64,000 nucleotides of DNA from Liolophura sinensis (lineage: Eukaryota; Mollusca; Polyplacophora; Chitonida; Chitonidae). The stretch lies in NCBI RefSeq assembly GCF_032854445.1, contig NC_088296.1, positions 14,339,844 through 14,403,843 of the forward strand, written 5' to 3'. Positions 33,297 to 43,626 of the stretch are shown piece after piece. The notes under the pieces are model-generated. The model searched no databases, was not told the origin of the DNA, and saw only the letters and a program-made list of their open reading frames with translations. Each line of letters starts with the position of its first letter. Within the stretch, counting starts at the first letter, position 1. The position numbers and the translations under genes are program-made.

Positions 33297-36013
33297 AGTA
33301 TATGTCGATATGGGATACGCTGATGTTGCGGCAGATGATAAATTCATCAACAATCTGAAGGTAATAATTTACCTTCAGACAAATATAACAATACTAGGAG
33401 CTGTGTCTGTAGGAACAATAATGTATTTCTTTTGAAGGTCACCAAGTACTTTCACCTGAGTACTGGTGTTGAGACAGATACATAACCTTCTTCTTAACTA
33501 GCTCAGATCAAGTGTCAAGGGCTGAGTGTACTACCTGTAACCGTTCAAATAATTCTTTGCAAAGTTTTCGAGCGCTAAAAGGATTTTCTTATAAGCTCTC
33601 ACATGTGTGGTCTCTCCTTCGGCTCTGTCGGTGTTTCTTTCTCTCGAATGTCTGTTTTGACTAGCAGATACTTCAAGACTTTTTTGGCATTTACGGTAAG
33701 AATGCATGCTTTTTATGTATTGTATGTGATGAAACTGGTATTTGTGTATTTGACAGTGGATTTGACTTGACAGCACGAGGCTGAATTGTGGAATATTTAA
33801 ACCAAGAGACACTTACATATACAAACGAAGCAATACAGCGCCATCGACGTTGTCAAAAACCGTTTTGGAAAAACTTTTATCCTTTTCCGCGTTCAAACAC
33901 TCCCACAAGTAAGTCTCAACACTGCCAAAGTTTGAGGTGAATCGTGGGAGTTGAACGATAAGCGACAGGAAAAGCCACGTTACAAACTTTGGCAAACTCA
34001 TCTCTATTACTTGCATCTCAGGGACTATAAACTCTCTGTTGTTTGGCATCCAAATGGATACGTTGTTTGATTTGTGGTTGCAGTGAGGAGCCAACTATTT
34101 CACCCACCATCTACAATAAATGTTAAGCTTATTTGACGTATTTACAAAATGACGTCAACATTTTGTTGTAGAAACGCACGAACATTCTAACCAACAACTT
34201 CACCCCGGTGTGGAAGTGGAACTTTCATTGGTCTACAGCGGAATTAACCTGGCTACATTGCTTTACCTAATTATGCTTAAGCCTTGGTGCTCGAGGGCGT
34301 GTAATTTGCTACCATGTATGCATTTACGTCATCAGTTGAAATGAAACCCTTACCCTGGTAAACTCACAAGAGAATGTATTTCAGCGGTTGCGCCTGGCCA
34401 TGCGCCAGCGCTGCATACCACACTGTCGTCGCTGCTCTGCCTTTACTCTCTATGTTCAGCGTTTTTAATTATGCAAATCTGCATATCACGCTCTCTTATT
34501 GGCAAAAGTAGTATTTTGATAGTTGGGATTAGTCAGGCTATATAGGCTGACAACTGCGATCGATCAAGCAGCATTCTTATTTTGACTTTCTTCACATGAT
34601 TAGCGCGCTAGCACAGCGTAATGACCCAGGCGCCTCTCTGTCGTCGCTGTGAGTTCAAGTCCAGCTCATGCTGGCTTTCTCTCTGACCGTACGTGGAAAG
34701 GTCTTACAGCAACATGCGGATGGTCATGGGTTTTGCCCGGAGCTCTGCGCAGTATCCACCCACCACAATGTTGGCCGCCGTAGTATAAGTGATATATTCT
34801 TGAGTGCGGCGTAAAGCACCACTCAAATAAATAAATAAATAAATAAATAAATAAAATAATATATCCAACGTGACGAACTAATTCAACACGATGGATATAC
34901 ATCCTCTGTACTCCCCCCTCCCCACACACAAAAAAAGACCTCTTCATTATGTCAGTATGAAAGGCATAATTCTGTGTTTTTATCTCGCAAAGGCTTTGTT
35001 TTCAATAATTATTTTGTTCACTGTCTAGGTAATGGAAAACTACGTTGATGTTGTTCAGGTATTTAACTACTGCACACTGTCAGGTTTGTTATTAATTAAT
35101 TGCATTAATCAAATGCTTTTTTTCTGCTGGAATAAAGACAAATTTTCTCTGAAGGTCAAGAAATGCTGTGGGTTATACTATTTAATATTTTAAAACCTAC
35201 TTGACTTTGATTGGGCTTTAGTATCCTTTTCGAACTCTATCTAATACCGCTTAACCTGGGGCTAGAGGCCGTAAAGGCAGCCATGCTTATTACATCTGCA
35301 GGATGATTTTATGAACAGTTGCAATCAACGTGCGACTGAGATACCTTGTGTAATTGTTATTTGACTTGGAACTCATCCATCGAATACGAATTTGAAATTT
35401 GATATGGATTTCATGCCTGGAATATCCACTGCCTGCCCGGCATCATTGAAAACTGATGACCGTTTCTCTCTTGTGTGTTACCGGCTTTATTTCGTATTTG
35501 TATACTTTCTTACATACTTTTGTCTTTGGAAGCTAGTGTCAAAAGTTGTTTTGGAAATGGATGGCGATTATCGACTTGGAACGCCCTTTACGGTCTACGA
35601 ATGTCGGACACGACACTTATATTTGTATCTTATGCATATGCCAAAATTCTACTGGTAGGCGTACCATCTTGGTGTCTTTGCATTGTTTTAATGTGATAGT
35701 ATACTAAATGTAATGACAGCAAAGCTCCAAAGTGACCAACTTCCAACACATGGTGTATTTAGCAATTCTAAGCATGAAACTTTGATACCGGTATGCAAAA
35801 CAGCGTATATCTGGTGCTAAATCGATCGCATTGTCAGAAGTCAGGTCCAATAGCTGCTGTCTCTCTCTCTATATATATGCTGAGTTGTTCAACAGCTACG
35901 CTCAGTCGATCCACAAGTCTTTGATTTCAAACGTCAACAATTCGTCGTATAAATACACCGACAGCAGTGAGCACCGACTTGAGCTCCCAAAATACGGAGC
36001 AAAAATCAATTAG
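33297..36013 (+). CDS. Tail exons of a second receptor-like gene (three exons)
   Basis: Three exons are phase-consistent. 33297-33360 (after cgttcctccag, before gtaata) encodes VYVDMGYADVAADDKFINNL followed by K. 35029-35058 (after cactgtctag, before gtattt) encodes VMENYVDVVQ. 35906-36013 (after ctacgctcag) encodes SIHKSLISNVNNSSYKYTDS, then EHRLELPKYGAKIN and TAG. The YVDM motif is a YxxM site, and YADV, YVDV, YKYT and KYGA add further tyrosines, as expected of a receptor cytoplasmic tail. The entry phase (2) matches the exit phase of transmembrane exons at 22741-22825 and 42382-42445. The inverted copies (about 49440-49500 and 42740-42770) are broken by stops. Exon 1 and the transmembrane exon of this transcript are not established. 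Confidence 0.4.
33817..34001 (-). CDS. Candidate signal-peptide plus apple-domain N-terminal exon
   Basis: On the minus strand, MSLPKFVTWLFLSLIVQLPR gives a plausible signal peptide. It is followed by ETYLWECLNAEKDKSFSKTV then FDNVDGAVLLRLY, which resembles the first strand region of PAN/apple domains, and a strong donor TATAT|gtaagt (phase 2). The frame is open upstream to another ATG at 34094. No following exon was found on the minus strand. It may be another PAN-type gene, or a remnant. Confidence 0.35.
34600..34854 (+). mobile_element. SINE family 1, nearly full length
   Basis: It runs from agcgcgctagcacagcgtaa, through box B gagttcaagtccagctcatg, to the tail caaataaataaataa. It is inserted in the intron between tail exons 33360 and 35029. 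Confidence 0.85.
34860..35250 (+). repeat. Segment duplicated in inverted orientation at 42560-42930
   Basis: Shared pieces include tctcgcaaaggctttgtttt, actacgttgatgttgttcag, acaaattttctctgaaggtc and aaacctacttgactttg (as their complements at 42.6-42.9 kb). It contains the small exon 35029-35058, which is broken in the other copy. Confidence 0.75.
35313..35600 (+). repeat. Dispersed ~270-bp repeat, copy 2
   Basis: gaacagttgcaatcaacgtg start; catcattgaaaactgatgac middle; gcgattatcgacttggaacg end. The copy is diverged. Confidence 0.65.
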
Positions 36014-36019
36014 ACCAAC

Positions 36020-37670
36020 AGTGGACAGGTTGATAGTAGATATTTCTTCAGATATATAGACGTGTATATGCACCACAATGCAAATATGTGAATGTTAATG
36101 AATAATGCCTGTTCAATAGAAGGTTAATCTGCCGATGTCGTTTATTTTCCATTCGGTGGCTCAGAAAACAACGCTCGTGCAGTTAAGCATTAACGCATTG
36201 TTGTGCAGTTACAATGGTTGCTGTTTATAATAATCACAGCCTGGTTGTAGCACGAGGGCCATTGTACAGTTAACAAGCTCATTACATGATACAGTGTTAA
36301 AAAAGCCTACCTGCCCTACATGAGCATATACACAAGTGAAAATTTACTTGGATATGAAAAGTTTTTGTTGACTGTACTGCCGAGAGCATCGTTTGTCCTG
36401 ACAACGAGTATTAACTGGTTTTACGTAAATAATAAAATAAAAATGAAGTGATGAGATTTAGATGATGAATCCTTACCGATTCACATATATGCAGTAAAAT
36501 CATCAAATATTTGATCACAAAAAGCAATACTGTTTGTGAGTGGAAGTTTCAAGGGGAATAACTCTTGCCGATTTGTTGACACGGCTGCAGAAAGGAAACG
36601 GTTTTCAGTAGTTTAAAATATTACGAAAGGTATGTGTGATTTAATTTCTACCTAACCGTAATCCACATGTACAGTTTATTATGAGAGAAATATCTCATTA
36701 ACTTATATTGTCTCAGTCCCTTCAGTAGAATGCTAAATCCTTCCTGCTTAACACACTGAAGATCGGTGATCTCCCGCCAGGTCAAGAAAATTTCCCGCGG
36801 GAGATCCTTTCGATCCTGCGGGAAATTTTCATGATATGCTGGGGAAAATGTTGGCATGACGTAAAATGCATGGTACAATTGTCGGAGAACAGGAAGCTAC
36901 GATCTTCCTGTAGCTGGCTGGTTGACGTGTCTGTAAGTGGCTTGTAGATCTTGTTACGGTATTGAAAACGGCAACAGAAAACAGACTCAGCGACTCAATA
37001 TTACAATGTAAACAATGCTTTATATATAAAATGAGACGTACAGTTTTACAGACAGTTCAACAACAACAACAACATACACATCAGTATTACCGGTCTTTAC
37101 AAGTTTCCAGTTCACCTTTGCATCCCAAGGAATGTATTCCAGGAAATCCAACGTAAAGACCATGGGATAAACACACAATTCACACAAGTCACAAATTGTC
37201 CTAGACAGGTACTTCGCCAGGTTAGCGAACACGAACACAGGTTACACAGAACTGGAACAGTCAAGCCTTTGAATGACGTCACACCCGCAGAGCACAACAC
37301 AGGGTAAATACAGGCATGGAGGTATAATCCACTTCAGATCAGTCACAGCTCCCTCAGAAGCTCACAAACGAGCCGTTCAGAGACGTAGAGTAATGTCACC
37401 TTGTGGCAGAACGAACGTCCTTTGCAAAACTGAAAACTTCAGTTTAGAGTCCTTGACGACCTTGTCGGTCAGGTGAGGTCAGCGTGTTAAACAAATTACA
37501 CAGTCCACACTGTATAATCATAATAAAGATCCGAACACCAATAAACGTGACTTCCGCAGAAATTCACATAAATCAGACATCAGTACTACTGTGGTACACA
37601 AACGGTGCCGGCATAAAAATCTGTCCTCCCAAATGAAACTGGCATCACCAGCTCCCAGCGCTAATTGTTA
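36020..37670. other. Gene-free stretch with a strong palindrome
   Basis: A perfect 13-bp inverted repeat with a 19-nt loop (gaaaatttcccgc at 36786 / gcgggaaattttc at 36818) is nested with another gatctcccgc / gcgggagatc pair. No coding exon is supported. Confidence 0.4.
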
Positions 37671-37674
37671 CGAG

Positions 37675-40091
37675 GATTGGAACCAGTAATCACTGAGTTT
37701 GGAGTCCACGCCTCTACCACTAGACTAAAGAGAAATTCCTTCCAGCTCAGAGATAGATAGCGCTTGTATAATAACCACTTACAATAATTATTTAGCTATT
37801 CATTTCCCATGAAATCATGTCTTTGGCGCTCTGACTTACATCCTGTTACACAAACGCTAAAAATGATAAAAATGTAGCTGCCGTTGTAATAAAATCTTTT
37901 CTGTTGTTATAGAAACATCGCACTTGGTGATCAGCGAGTCTTTCTCATCCATTTCAAATTCATGAGCGTATAGGGGCACATATCTTAGGCTTAAACATGT
38001 GCAGAAGCTGTCAGATTTTCAGAAGGAACCAAAAGCTGTATCTGACCTGTAGGAGGAAAGAAATACTGCTCTGGATGGTCTTCTGGAGGAGCCTAAGTTT
38101 GTGTCAGATATTCAGAAGCAGCCAAAACTGTGCTACGTCTTCTTTAGGATCTTAAATTTATGTATGATCCTCAGGAGGAACGAACAGCTGTGGCAGATCT
38201 TCAGGAGAAACCAAAATCTGCCAAAAATTTTCTGGAGGAACAAAAAGCTATCTTACATCATCAGGAGAAACAAACAGCTGTGACAGATCTTCAGGAGAAA
38301 CCAAAATCTGCCAAAAATTTTCTGGAGGAACAAAAAGCTATCTTACATCATCAGGAGAAACAAACAGCTGTGACAGATCTTCAGGAGAAACCAAAATCTG
38401 CCAAAATTTTTCTGGAGGAACAAAAAGCTATCTTACATCATCAGGAGAAACAAACAGCTGTGACAGATCTTCAGGAGAAACCAAAATCTGCCAAAAATTT
38501 TCTGGAGGAACAAAAAGCTATCTTACATCATCAGGAGAAACAAACAGCTGTGACAGATCTTCAGGAGAAACCAAAATCTGCCAAAAATCTTCTGGAGGAA
38601 CAAAAAGCTATGTTACATCATCAGGAGAAAAAAAAAAGCTGTGACAGATTTTCAGGAGGAACCAAAATCTGCCAAAATTTTTCTGGAGGAACAAAAAGCT
38701 ATCTTACATCATCAGGAGAAACAAACAGCTGTGACAGATCTTCAGGAGAAACCAAAATCTGCCAAAAATTTTCTGGAGGAACAAAAAGCTATCTTACATC
38801 ATCAGGAGAAACAAACAGCTGTGACAGATCTTCAGGAGAAACCAAAATCTGCCAAAAATTTTCTGGAGGAACAAAAAGCTATCTTACATCATCAGGAGAA
38901 ACAAACAGCTGTGACAGATCTTCAGGAGAAACCAAAATCTGCCAAAAATTTTCTGGAGGAACAAAAAGCTATCTTACATCATCAGGAGAAACAAACAGCT
39001 GTGACAGATCTTCAGGAGAAACCAAAATCTGCCAAAAATTTTCTGGAGGAACAAAAAGCTATCTTACATCATCAGGAGAAACAAACAGCTGTGACAGATC
39101 TTCAGGAGAAACCAAAATCTGCCAAAAATTTTCTGGAGGAACAAAAAGCTATCTTACATCATCAGGAGAAACAAACAGCTGTGACAGATCTTCAGGAGAA
39201 ACCAAAATCTGCCAAAATTTTTCTGGAGGAACAAAAAGCTATCTTACATCATCAGGAGAAACAAACAGCTGTGACAGATCTTCAGGAGAAACCAAAATCT
39301 GCCAAAAATCTTCAGGAGGAACTAAAAGCTATGTTACATCATCGGGAGAAACAAACAGCTGTGACAGATCTTCAGGAGAAACCAAAATCTGCCAAAAATC
39401 TTCAGGAGGAACTAAAAGCTATGTTACATCATCAGGAGAAACAAACAGCTGTGACAGATCTTCAGGAGGAACCAAAAGCTATGTTACATCATCAGGAGAA
39501 ACAAACAGCTGTGACAGGTTTTCAGGAGGAACGAATAGCTCTGTCAGGTCTTTAACAGCCGTAGTAGTGCTTGTCGAGTAACTCGATCACGCTAATACGA
39601 AACATGATCCGGGGATATCAGGCTACCCACAAAGCACCTAAGGTGTTAAAATCTATCCAATCACTACAGGTAAAGCAAAAATGAAAAAAAACCCGGCATA
39701 ATGCATGATTTCATTTGCTCTGTCGTCACAACCACGGACGTTATGCATTTTAGACCAGTCAACGGCAAACTCAGCAGCTGACCTAGATATTCCAAAGCTG
39801 AGTATGAATGAAGTCGTTTCATATCGTTACCAGGCGCACATGTTTGTAGAAATGTAAAGCTTTTGTAATAACAAAGGTGATATCTATTCACTCGGAAATA
39901 GCTCCTTTCTCACTGAAAAGGAATTTCGACGTTTCGCATATCTAGATTATAAATACTAGTCTATCACGTTAACATGTTGAAATGCCTATAATAAAGAGCA
40001 AGGCGGCGTATTATTTGGGGAGGAACACGTGTTGCGTGACAAACTCGGTGTTGCTTGAAAGGTCCTCTCTGTCTATCTTTGCATGCGGTAG
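37675..40091 (+). mobile_element. Composite repeat unit, right copy (no endonuclease)
   Basis: Inverted relative to 4333-7899 and shorter (2.4 versus 3.6 kb). It has the tRNA-like end (37675-37745, minus), the cacttggtgatcagcgagtc spacer, the repeat array 38020-39556, then directly the terminal segment 39560-40091. The junction at about 39556 lies where the left copy has ~1.45 kb with the endonuclease ORFs. Either the right copy is an internal-deletion derivative or the left copy gained the ORFs. Confidence 0.6.
38020..39556 (+). repeat. 90-bp minisatellite (3 x 30 bp), right array
   Basis: About 15 nearly identical 90-bp units start gtgacagatcttcaggagaa and contain ccaaaatctgccaaaaattt and caaaaagctatcttacatca. 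Each encodes three decapeptides: TAVTDLQEKP, KSAKNFLEEQ, KAILHHQEKQ. The frame is open from 38160 to about 38630, where an A-run shifts it, and a second frame continues to a stop at 39553. The array's start (38020-38160) still has the 30-bp and 'gtaggaggaaag...cttctggaggagcc' structure of the left array, so this array expanded later from one trimer. Confidence 0.9.
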
Positions 40092-40109
40092 AGTTATAAA
40101 ACTGAACAT

Positions 40110-40560
40110 AGCTACCTGGGCCAAGTCTGTTCCACACTCTAAAGTTCGCCCAGTTGCCCACCGCTTAGCTAAGTGTCTGACCTACATTCTGAGATGCGGT
40201 CAATTACAACTCTGTCCGTCGCTAACTAAGTTAAGTCTCTGACTCACATCCTGACGTCCGATGAATTGTAACACTGCACATTACTGTGTAAGCTCAGTTT
40301 CGGACTCGCTCCCCGACACCATACCATTTATAACGCTTTGTCTCCAGTTGGATTATCTCTCTTATCCACATAATAATGTCCGATCTTCCTAATACCGTAC
40401 ATCGCTAGCTCAGATCCATATTCTGAGATCCGATGAAATATACCAGTGGGCATTGCTAGCTGGTTTAAGCCTTGATTCACATCCTGATGTCCGATAAATT
40501 GTAACACAAGCCAGGCTAAATCTCTGGCCCTCATCCTCACGTACGTCGCCAGTATTTTGC
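40110..40560 (+). repeat. Degenerate ~62-bp tandem repeat
   Basis: Units contain gctaagtctctgactcacat cctgacgtcc gatgaattgtaacac in variants, e.g. starting near 40165, 40215, 40290, 40400 and 40465. The same type is seen at 12000-12135, beside a SINE. Confidence 0.5.
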
Positions 40561-40724
40561 TGAGCACAAATACACAGACCGACCATTGAATTTATCAGGT
40601 TCTTTCTCCCGTCTTTGCAGTTTATAGAAGGAACTAGGAGGTTGTGAACTTGAGTGCGGCGTACTGTTCCTAGGGGCCAACGTAAACCCTTAACGGACTA
40701 TCCTCCAACTCGGAGCCCTCGTGC

Positions 40725-41030
40725 CTAGTTTCCAGTAACACGTTGTTTTACCATTAAGCCGTAAATTACCTCGTCTAACCTACATGTTTCGGCTGTTAAA
40801 GTCATGTCTACCTCATCAAACACCTGGCTAGCATTTATCCCAGGTAACCCTACCCCACTGTCCACATGGCTTTGAAGCGTTTTTTGTGCTCTGCCTACCA
40901 CATTTCCATGTCTGCGGTTAACCGTCTTCTTTAAGCTAACACCTTTCACATACCTTTGTAAACAGCCAATCTCTGGAAAGGCGATCTCAGATTCAGTCAC
41001 AAATGAAACTCGGCTTATTCCCAACGTCAT
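40725..41030 (-). CDS. Unrecognised ORF, 101 aa, possibly the start of a retroelement ORF
   Basis: The frame starts MTLGISRVSFVTESEIAFPE and ends at VTGN. Immediately upstream (minus) is tgttacattttggtgtcgac acgaggattc. This resembles an LTR end (…aca) followed by a TGGTGTCGA primer-binding-site-like sequence, as seen before gag in some gypsy elements. No gag domain, matching LTR or pol is recognised, so this is tentative. Confidence 0.25.
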   Translation of the reverse strand: MTLGISRVSFVTESEIAFPEIGCLQRYVKGVSLKKTVNRRHGNVVGRAQKTLQSHVDSGVGLPGINASQVFDEVDMTLTAETCRLDEVIYGLMVKQRVTGN

Positions 41031-41059
41031 CTAAGAATCCTCGTGTCGACACCAAAATG

Positions 41060-42380
41060 TAACAGGAAGCAACAAATGTTGTCTTCCTTGGCCTACCCAG
41101 GTTCGTGTGTTAGGACCCCTAGTGACGCGAACCAACCAAAATGCCAGACAGCCAAAGTCCAAAAACTGGACTTAAAGACAGGTTAACAAAACAATACAGA
41201 AATGTATCAACTTAAAATGAACAAAAGTATCCAAACATAAGGCAACGTTAAAAAAAAAACACGACTCAGCGTGAAGGGGTGGTGGTGGTCTGTATGTTGT
41301 AGTTTGCTATCAATGGCAACCTGATGCTATCCCCAATCTATTCGCCCAAGCAAGCATGGTATCTTAAGTGGAGACCTGTTGACAGAATGATGCTTTGCAA
41401 ACTATTCCCATTTTCTATAGCTGGCACGGCCCCTGTCTCACATGTACAACTCGATGATCACAGGTTGTATAAATTGTGAAACACATTGATCCAGGTCACT
41501 TCAGCTTCGGAAGTTCAAGACATTCCTCTAGCCTTAGTTATACAACATTTCAAATCAATTACTTAGACACAAAATGTATATAAACACCTCTTAAAAACAG
41601 GAAACTAATTCAACAAACTCATATGTCAGAACAAAGGTTCACTTTATTCAAAAGAGGAAAGTTAAAGGTCAAGCAGATACACGAACAAAGAACAATAGTC
41701 ATGGACAGAGGGGCTATAAACCAAACTATACTGACCAAACCAAACTAATCCTTAGTTGACTTTAACACGGTTGTCATGGTGACTGAGGTTGGCACTAGAT
41801 AGAGCGTTGTACCACAATCAGTAACAAGTAAATGTGAGGATCATCACGATGACAGGTGACGCTGTGGTTCACGAACGGAAATATTCTCCGGATTATTTTC
41901 AAGGAAACTCCCCTCATTTTCATATTTCTTTGATATTAACAAAATGTTTACAGAAACCGCACGTCTACTGAAATTGTATACAAATTTTACACATTTTTTA
42001 GTTCGCAGCCGTCAATAGTATAAATAGCAAATAATTTCTCAAGGAAAGCAAGGTTTATAGATTTTCCGATCAGATGATTGAGTACGATGAGACAGAGATA
42101 TTGTGAGGACGAGGATGGGCGCATGCTAAAAATCACAAAAATTCTTCTACCCGAGGATCCTGATGACACATTCTTTTAATTTTTGGATCAGAGTTATGAA
42201 GTTTTAATGACCGATAGGGAATGGAAGTGGAACGACGATATAATTTGCCTGATTAAAAACATATAATTATGTGGTCTTCAGCGTGGCCATACAAGTCGAC
42301 AAGTTGTATATAACTCGGTCTGTCTGTACATCCATCTGAAAGGAAGCTATATTTTACCGGTTGTTTGCTATCACATTCTA
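41060..42380. other. Gene-free stretch, possible solo-LTR-like sequence
   Basis: It begins tgtaacaggaagcaacaaat and contains ttcactttattcaaaagagg. No second LTR is seen, so the interpretation stays open. Confidence 0.25.
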
Positions 42381-42381
42381 G

Positions 42382-42445
42382 TCGCCGTCCTAGTGTTAGG
42401 CATTGGACTGTCGATGCTTTCATTGTCTACGCTGCAGTCCTTTCG
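42382..42445 (+). CDS. Candidate transmembrane exon
   Basis: Between an acceptor gctatcacattctag and a donor cg|gtatgt, the frame AVLVLGIGLSMLSLSTLQSF is uniformly hydrophobic. Entry phase 1 and exit phase 2 are identical to the transmembrane exon of the EGF-type gene at 22741-22825. Tail exons in the matching phase exist on the plus strand at 49654. No ectodomain exon was found just upstream. It lies outside but next to the antisense lectin/PAN gene. Confidence 0.4.
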
Positions 42446-42559
42446 GTATGTAAGGGCTCCTATTTACTGATAATAGAGGAAGGTAATATCAGAACAAACT
42501 AAAGCCAATTACCCTTTCGGTGCTCGACAAAGGTAGAAACCGTGTCATTTGGAGCTTTA

Positions 42560-42930
42560 CTTGTAAACAATTCATAATATACGTGTAGACAATAAAGCTC
42601 AGCCAAAGTCAAGTAGGTTTTAGAATATTCCATTGTCTAACCTGCTTGTTGACCTTCAGAGAAAATTTGTCCTTAATCCAGGGGGCAAAAACCCCCATGA
42701 ATGTAAATAATTAACTGGGATTATGACAGTGTACAGTAGCTAAATATCTGTACAACGTCAACGTAGTTTGCTACTACATATACACTGAACAAAATAACTA
42801 ACGAACACAAAGCCGTTGCGAGATAAAAACACGCAATTATACTTTCCCTTCATACTGACATCCTCAAACGTCCTTTGAGACCACTGGGTGTATACCAATC
42901 GTGTTGAATTAGGTCGCCACGTTGCATATA
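42560..42930 (-). repeat. Inverted copy of 34860-35250
   Basis: Complement of the segment holding small exon 35029-35058. The exon equivalent is disrupted here (TAG at its start, altered donor). Confidence 0.7.
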
Positions 42931-43205
42931 TGGACAGTTACAATAAAACGCAACTGAGATACATATTTTGTTATCGACAACTTATATTCTACTCTGGTTC
43001 ACGATTTGAGTAGTGAATTCACTCACTCACCTAGAACACGCTTGATTTCTTTCCAACATCATGGAAAACTGTTGACTGCTTCTCTCTGCGTGATTCTGTC
43101 CTATGGTCGTACTTAATGTTCGTAGTTCCTTGGCGGTTTGTTTATTTTTTCTTATCGTTTGGGAATTGACCTTGCAGTTATTGACCTGGAACGTTTTTAC
43201 TGATT
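42931..43205 (+). repeat. Dispersed ~270-bp repeat, copy 3
   Basis: ggacagttacaataaaacgc start; catcatggaaaactgttgac tgcttctctc middle; ttgcagttattgacctggaa cg end. Confidence 0.75.
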
Positions 43206-43626
43206 GACATCTAGTTCGATGCATGGATTTAGGATTTAGATGCCTAATACAGAGACCTCATACAAAGCTCTGTACAGAATCTTCTTACTGTTAAACCGAT
43301 TCTAAACAACTCGAAATTTCTTAAGGAGAAACGCGATTTGTGGGTTGCGACCGGTAATCGCGGAGGACGGAATTTATGTGGCTTAGGATTGGCTGGTCCT
43401 ACGAGACCCTCACGCCCGACACTCCACTCCCTTACTTTGTGGTTATATATCCACACGAGGACATAATATGAGAGATTTAGCCTACGCAATCTCTTACGTA
43501 TGTCACACAGAATTTAAAGTTAGGAATGTGTAGTGTTGACTGTGAGGTAGAGCGATTGTACCGAGAGCGACGCTGAAAGGGGTGTACATGAGGAAATGGA
43601 AAAAATCCCGCTGTGTACTTTGAGAT

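Larger units (their letters stand above)
28920..33370 (+). repeat. Left arm of a large inverted duplication
   Basis: The sequence matches the reverse complement of 49430-53270 in blocks. 28930-29040 pairs with 53170-53265, 29195-29270 with 52780-52850, and 30450-31060 with 51630-52300 (promoter and signal exon, closest match). 31060-33370 pairs with 49430-51620. The gaps hold SINEs and unmatched inserts. The arms are separated by 16 kb of other sequence. Confidence 0.8.

Noticed and set aside
34666..34947. ORF with FIYLFIYLFE and similar ORFs elsewhere
   Set aside because: Translations of the SINE and its (aaat)n tail.
38160..39581. A 473-codon open frame
   Set aside because: It runs through 90-bp repeats. 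Any frame without a stop in one unit stays open in all, and another frame is open as well. It is reported as a repeat, with coding status left open.
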